The position numbers were made by a program, and so were the translations under genes. The notes under the pieces are model-generated. The model searched no databases, was not told where the DNA came from, and was given only the letters and a program-made list of their open reading frames with translations. From the NCBI GenBank assembly GCA_039816825.1, contig JBCBXA010000001.1, forward strand, positions 62,001 through 126,000: a stretch of 64,000 bases of DNA, written 5' to 3'. Position 1 is the stretch's first letter. Each line of letters starts with the position of its first letter. This DNA is from JBCBXA01 sp039816825. Lineage in GTDB: Bacteria > Pseudomonadota > Alphaproteobacteria > Rhizobiales > Rhizobiaceae. Shown one piece after another: positions 61,052 through 64,000 of this stretch.

Positions 61052-62330
61052 CGCGCTCCAATCGTTGACCTGGCTGCGGCGCTCTTCGACGCTGCGCCTC
61101 TCCCTCTTGCTGTCGACCATATTTGTGGTCGCGATGGCACTGGCAATTTTCGTCGCCTTGAAGCTGGGTGAGCGCGCGCTCGAGCTGCGCATTGACGGAG
61201 CCATGCAAACATTGGCAGCCAATATCGTCTGGACCGGCAGCAATGATGACCGCTTCTCGGTGCTGCTTCGATCCCCCGATGATCTGCACGATCTGCCATC
61301 GCCGTTCCGCAGGGCGGCGCGCCGTGACTCAGGAACAATCGAATTGGGCCGCAGCTTTCGTGGCGCCGAGACGTGGCGCTTTCTCGTGTCCAATGACAGT
61401 CAGGGCAACCCGCTGTTTCTGGCCACCCCGCTGGATGATGGTGAAGAGGCTCTGGAACTGCTGGCAGGCATATTGTGGGTCACTGTTCTTGCGGTGGCGG
61501 CGGTGACGCTCCTGATCGGTTTTGGCGCAGGTCTGTTTGCCAAACGCCGCGTGACGTTGATTGACGGCACTTTGAAACGATTGGGGGCTGGCGAACTCAG
61601 TGCAAGAACCGGTCAGGAACGAGCGCGCGATGATCTTGATGACATTGCCCGACAGCTGGATGTCACGGCGGGCGAACTGGAACGGCTTGTCACGCAGACC
61701 AAGCATCTGAGTGCCAACATGGCGCACGATATGCGCACGCCGCTGGCGCGCCTGCGGTCGCGCCTTGAGCTGCTGCCGGAAGGGGAAGGGCGCAGCGCGG
61801 CGCTGGAAGAGGCGACCCGTCTTTCGGATATTTTTGACACGATCATGCGCGTGGCCCGGATTGAAGCGGGACAGGGGACGGAGCAGTTCGCCTCGGTCGA
61901 ACTGGGGCCTCTGGTCGAGGAAATTGCCGAGATATTTGGTCCGGTGGTGGAGGATGCCGATAAGTCTCTGACCACCGAGATCACCGCTCCCGGTGCGGTC
62001 CAGGGGGATCGACAGATGCTGATCCAGGCGGTCGCCAACCTCATTCAGAACGCGCTAATTCATGGTGGAGACCAGATCGTTCTGTTTGCCAGGGGTCGGT
62101 CGCTCGGCGTGCTGGATGATGGGCCCGGGGTCGAGCCGACGGAGCGTCAGGAGGTTTTGAAGCCGATGGTGCGCCTCGATGCAGCACGCAACACCGAAGG
62201 CAGTGGTCTTGGTCTGGCTCTGGTGCGGGCGGTGGCGGACCGGCACAGCGCTGACCTCAAACTGTCGGAGGCTGACCGTCCGTTTCCAGCTGGTCAGCCC
62301 GGTCTCTGCGTCACGCTCAAGTTTGCATAA
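61035..62330 (+). CDS. Sensor histidine kinase
   Basis: A 431-residue membrane kinase: two transmembrane helices (about 21-42 and 143-166) flanking a periplasmic sensor region of about 100 residues, HAMP domain (about 167-220), dimerisation helix with phosphorylated His231 (SANMAHDMRTPLARLRSRLE), and an ATPase domain with NLIQNALIHGG, VLDDGPGV and GSGLGLALVRAV (N, G1, G2 boxes). It pairs with the response regulator, which it overlaps. The signal is not known. Confidence 0.95.
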   Translation: MSWVSSALQSLTWLRRSSTLRLSLLLSTIFVVAMALAIFVALKLGERALELRIDGAMQTLAANIVWTGSNDDRFSVLLRSPDDLHDLPSPFRRAARRDSGTIELGRSFRGAETWRFLVSNDSQGNPLFLATPLDDGEEALELLAGILWVTVLAVAAVTLLIGFGAGLFAKRRVTLIDGTLKRLGAGELSARTGQERARDDLDDIARQLDVTAGELERLVTQTKHLSANMAHDMRTPLARLRSRLELLPEGEGRSAALEEATRLSDIFDTIMRVARIEAGQGTEQFASVELGPLVEEIAEIFGPVVEDADKSLTTEITAPGAVQGDRQMLIQAVANLIQNALIHGGDQIVLFARGRSLGVLDDGPGVEPTERQEVLKPMVRLDAARNTEGSGLGLALVRAVADRHSADLKLSEADRPFPAGQPGLCVTLKFA

Positions 62331-62331
62331 A

Positions 62332-62399
62332 TGTAAACTTGGTGTCAGGGCCGCCTGATCTCGTAGCTCCATACAGGTTTCATCGAAACAAGATGAAAC
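62332..62399 (+). promoter_or_regulatory. Promoter architecture B with inverted repeat, before the small membrane protein gene
   Basis: TGTAAACTTG and GGTTTCATCG at the same 34-bp gap as in 59887-59940. The second block is the left arm of a perfect 8-bp inverted repeat GTTTCATC-gaaacaa-GATGAAAC (62377-62399). TGTAAAC-TTGG-TGTCAGG at 62332-62349 looks like a 7-4-7 direct repeat used by OmpR/PhoB-type regulators. Confidence 0.5.
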
Positions 62400-62412
62400 T
62401 GGAGACTACGAA

Positions 62413-62649
62413 ATGAAAAGCCTTCTCAACAAAATCGCATCCACCGCATCGATTGTTGTGCTGTTCTGTGTGGGAGCAGCCATGGCCGGTTTGGGCATCT
62501 ACGTCGTTGCGGTTCTTGCGGCCTTTGCACTGGCACTTGGCCTTCTCAGCCTGCTGGCCGCGCCCTTCATCCGGCTGGCCACGTCGAAGGCGGCGGCCCA
62601 CGATCGTGCCCGCGGCGAGCAAACTACGGAACCATGGACAGCGGCATGA
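62413..62649 (+). CDS. Small membrane protein
   Basis: A 78-residue protein with two adjacent hydrophobic helices (SIVVLFCVGAAMAGLGIYVV and AFALALGLLSLLAAPFI) and a short polar tail. No family recognised. It is probably translated with the cytochrome b561 gene, which overlaps its end by 16 bp. It has its own promoter-like region with the blocks shared with the PepSY gene. GGAGA precedes the ATG. Confidence 0.65.
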   Translation: MKSLLNKIASTASIVVLFCVGAAMAGLGIYVVAVLAAFALALGLLSLLAAPFIRLATSKAAAHDRARGEQTTEPWTAA

Positions 62650-63170
62650 AAACCGTCGCCAAAAGCCATGGCTTCGTGACCCGGACTATTCACTGGCTGT
62701 CGGCGGCGCTGGTCGTCTACGGCTATGTGAAGGGTCTCGACAACGTTTCGCAACTCAACGATCCCGCTCTGCTGCGCTTTGAAGTGCTGTTTGCCCTGGT
62801 CCTGGGGGCGGTCTTTGCCCTCCGCTGGGTCTGGACCAACTGCTTCGCCGGCGCGACACGCTTGCCGCAGGATGCTCCCAGATGGGAGCAGGTAGCGTCG
62901 CGGCTGGTGCATTCGGGACTCTATATTGCGGTCTTTGCTATTGTGCTGTCGGGCCTTGGCATCGCACTTGGTTTCTCGGTGCCCGTCCTGGGCGGCCTTT
63001 TTCTCAGCGCCATGCTTGCGTTCCATGAGGCGTCGCTTGTGGCTCTGCCGGTGCTTCTGGTTCTGCACATTGCCGGCGCTGTCTGGCACAAGCTGGTGCG
63101 CCGCGATGGTGTCATGGAGAGCATGACGGGCCGACTGCCACCGGCTTTCGCAAGATCGGCGGAAGTTTGA
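62634..63170 (+). CDS. Cytochrome b561-type membrane protein
   Basis: A 178-residue di-heme cytochrome b (Ni-hydrogenase-type / b561): four helices with heme-ligand histidines in RTIHWLSAALVVYGYVK, RLVHSGLYIAVFAIVLSG and ALPVLLVLHIAGAVWHKLVRRDG. It transfers electrons between periplasm and quinone pool; the PepSY protein and two-component system are neighbours, so they may form one function. An ATG at 62646 is an alternative start. Confidence 0.85.
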   Translation: MDSGMKTVAKSHGFVTRTIHWLSAALVVYGYVKGLDNVSQLNDPALLRFEVLFALVLGAVFALRWVWTNCFAGATRLPQDAPRWEQVASRLVHSGLYIAVFAIVLSGLGIALGFSVPVLGGLFLSAMLAFHEASLVALPVLLVLHIAGAVWHKLVRRDGVMESMTGRLPPAFARSAEV

Positions 63171-63221
63171 GACAGTCTTCAACGCGATTGGCCTGCCGGT
63201 GTGCTCCCTACCGGTGGGCCG

Positions 63222-63653
63222 TCATCGCTTGCCAGTCAAAAGAGATGCGACAGCCGCCAGTAGAGTGGCTGCCGCAAAGAACCAAACGCCGGGTTGCGTG
63301 ATCGCTGTGGCCAGCCCAGATGTTTTCGCCGCGAAAATGACAATCGCCACCAACAACACGTCGAGCAGAGACCATTTGGAGAGCGCGCTCAGCACGCGCG
63401 TGACCTTTCCCGAGCTGCCAAGCGCTGATGCCGTCACGGCGAGAATTTTGGCGAGCGGGAAGGCCACCGAGAACAGCGCCACAACCAAGGCCAGCGGCGC
63501 GGAGCCATCACTCCAAAGACCGGTGATGATCTGCAGCAGAGATGGGGTGTCGGTCAGGAAATAGAGCCGCTTGAGCTCCACAAGCGGCAGTACAAGGCCC
63601 AGCCCCAGACTAAAGGCGGAGCCGACGAGGCAAAGGGCGAGCGCGAGTTTCAT
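63222..63653 (-). CDS. PqiA-like (paraquat-inducible protein A family) membrane protein
   Basis: A 143-residue membrane protein with four helices and the PqiA patterns LVLPLVELKRLYFLTDTPSLLQIITGLW, LFSVAFPLAKI and LSKWSLLDVLLVAIVIF, but only one PqiA repeat and no zinc-ribbon cysteines. PqiA family proteins help lipid transport to the outer membrane. It converges on the cytochrome gene with 51 bp between stops. Confidence 0.82.
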   Translation of the reverse strand: MKLALALCLVGSAFSLGLGLVLPLVELKRLYFLTDTPSLLQIITGLWSDGSAPLALVVALFSVAFPLAKILAVTASALGSSGKVTRVLSALSKWSLLDVLLVAIVIFAAKTSGLATAITQPGVWFFAAATLLAAVASLLTGKR

Positions 63654-63698
63654 GGCTGTGCCATGCCACTCCGCCCAGCCCTCAGCAAGGGCGGCGTG

Positions 63699-64000
63699 TC
63701 AGCCTTCCTTGGTGTGATCCTGCGCAAGCATCAATGCGTTGCCGTCCGGGTCGTAAAAGGTGCACGTGCTGACCATGCCTTCGACGACTTCAGTTTCGCC
63801 ATCGAACTTCACGCCTTCTGCTTCGAGGCTGGCCCGCGCCTTGGTAATGTCGCTTACACCGAACACCGGAACCGCATTGCCAGGCGAAGGGCTGGTCTGC
63901 TCGGACATGCCGAGCGTCACACCTTCCGTCATGGTGCTCATCTCCGACCAACCGACTTCGTCGGCATGGTAGAGTGGCTGAAAGCCGAGCATCTGCTCAA
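63699..64000 (-). CDS. VOC-family (glyoxalase-like) protein, C-terminal part
   Basis: Partial: the frame is open to the window edge and the family N-terminus is missing, so the gene starts beyond 64000. Visible is MLGFQPLYHADEVGWSEMSTMTEGVTLGM, later VFGVSDITKARASLEAEGVKF and the closing FYDPDGNALMLAQD, the typical VOC C-terminal motif with the metal-binding Glu replaced by Asn-Ala-Leu-Met. An isomerase, ring-cleavage dioxygenase or resistance protein are all possible. Confidence 0.75.
   Translation of the reverse strand, partial: EQMLGFQPLYHADEVGWSEMSTMTEGVTLGMSEQTSPSPGNAVPVFGVSDITKARASLEAEGVKFDGETEVVEGMVSTCTFYDPDGNALMLAQDHTKEG

Overview
The window is about 60% GC, almost fully coding, and looks like a chromosomal segment of a marine-type alphaproteobacterium. 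Lineage markers are RcdA (DUF1465), TrcR (DUF1013), DUF4164 next to ZapA, a BA14K-family protein, CtrA-type TTAA-N7-TTAA sites, an EcfG-type GGAAC-N16-CGTT promoter and a serC leader RNA. I would place it near Rhodobiaceae/Parvibaculales or other Hyphomicrobiales-like bacteria, but the sequence alone does not fix the genus. I saw no insertion sequence, prophage, CRISPR array, tRNA or rRNA.

Layout. 1-3300: start of rcdA, a quinone oxidoreductase, an EamA exporter and trcR. 3300-16000: central carbon metabolism (fda on +; pgk, gap and tkt on -) mixed with propionyl/acrylyl-CoA ligase (prpE), a P450, an SGNH hydrolase, a LysE exporter, a DsbA-like protein and small proteins. 16100-20000: DUF4164, zapA, a probable DMSP lyase gene (dddP), 6S RNA, ygfA and a YmdB-like phosphoesterase. 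20000-26900: an amino-acid ABC transporter lacking its ATPase, envelope proteins, yebC, an LpxL-like acyltransferase and a TauE exporter. 27800-46900: ruvCAB, ybgC, tolQRAB-pal-cpoB, tilS, ftsH and glmM, an order conserved in alphaproteobacteria but here interrupted by an MBL hydrolase, two tandem copies of a tiny secreted protein, acuI, and an inverted glnE. 47000-57500: an outer-membrane barrel, serC-serA, dps, an exporter, a DUF4139 protein, purA and an anchored protein of unknown function. 57600-64000: a solitary flhA, a PepSY / two-component / cytochrome b561 module, a PqiA-like protein and the end of a VOC protein.

The main functional theme is a dispersed but complete route from DMSP to propionyl-CoA: DddP (cleavage to acrylate and DMS), PrpE (acrylate to acrylyl-CoA) and AcuI (reduction to propionyl-CoA). 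The DddP call rests on metal ligands and a catalytic aspartate that all sit at one constant offset from the characterised enzyme. dddP also interrupts the usual zapA-6S RNA-ygfA order. Regulatory DNA is informative: CtrA boxes precede flhA and an OMP gene, a general-stress promoter precedes dps, a heat-shock-like promoter precedes ftsH, a pair of LacI-type palindromes precedes fda, and two promoters in the PepSY/two-component module share one architecture.
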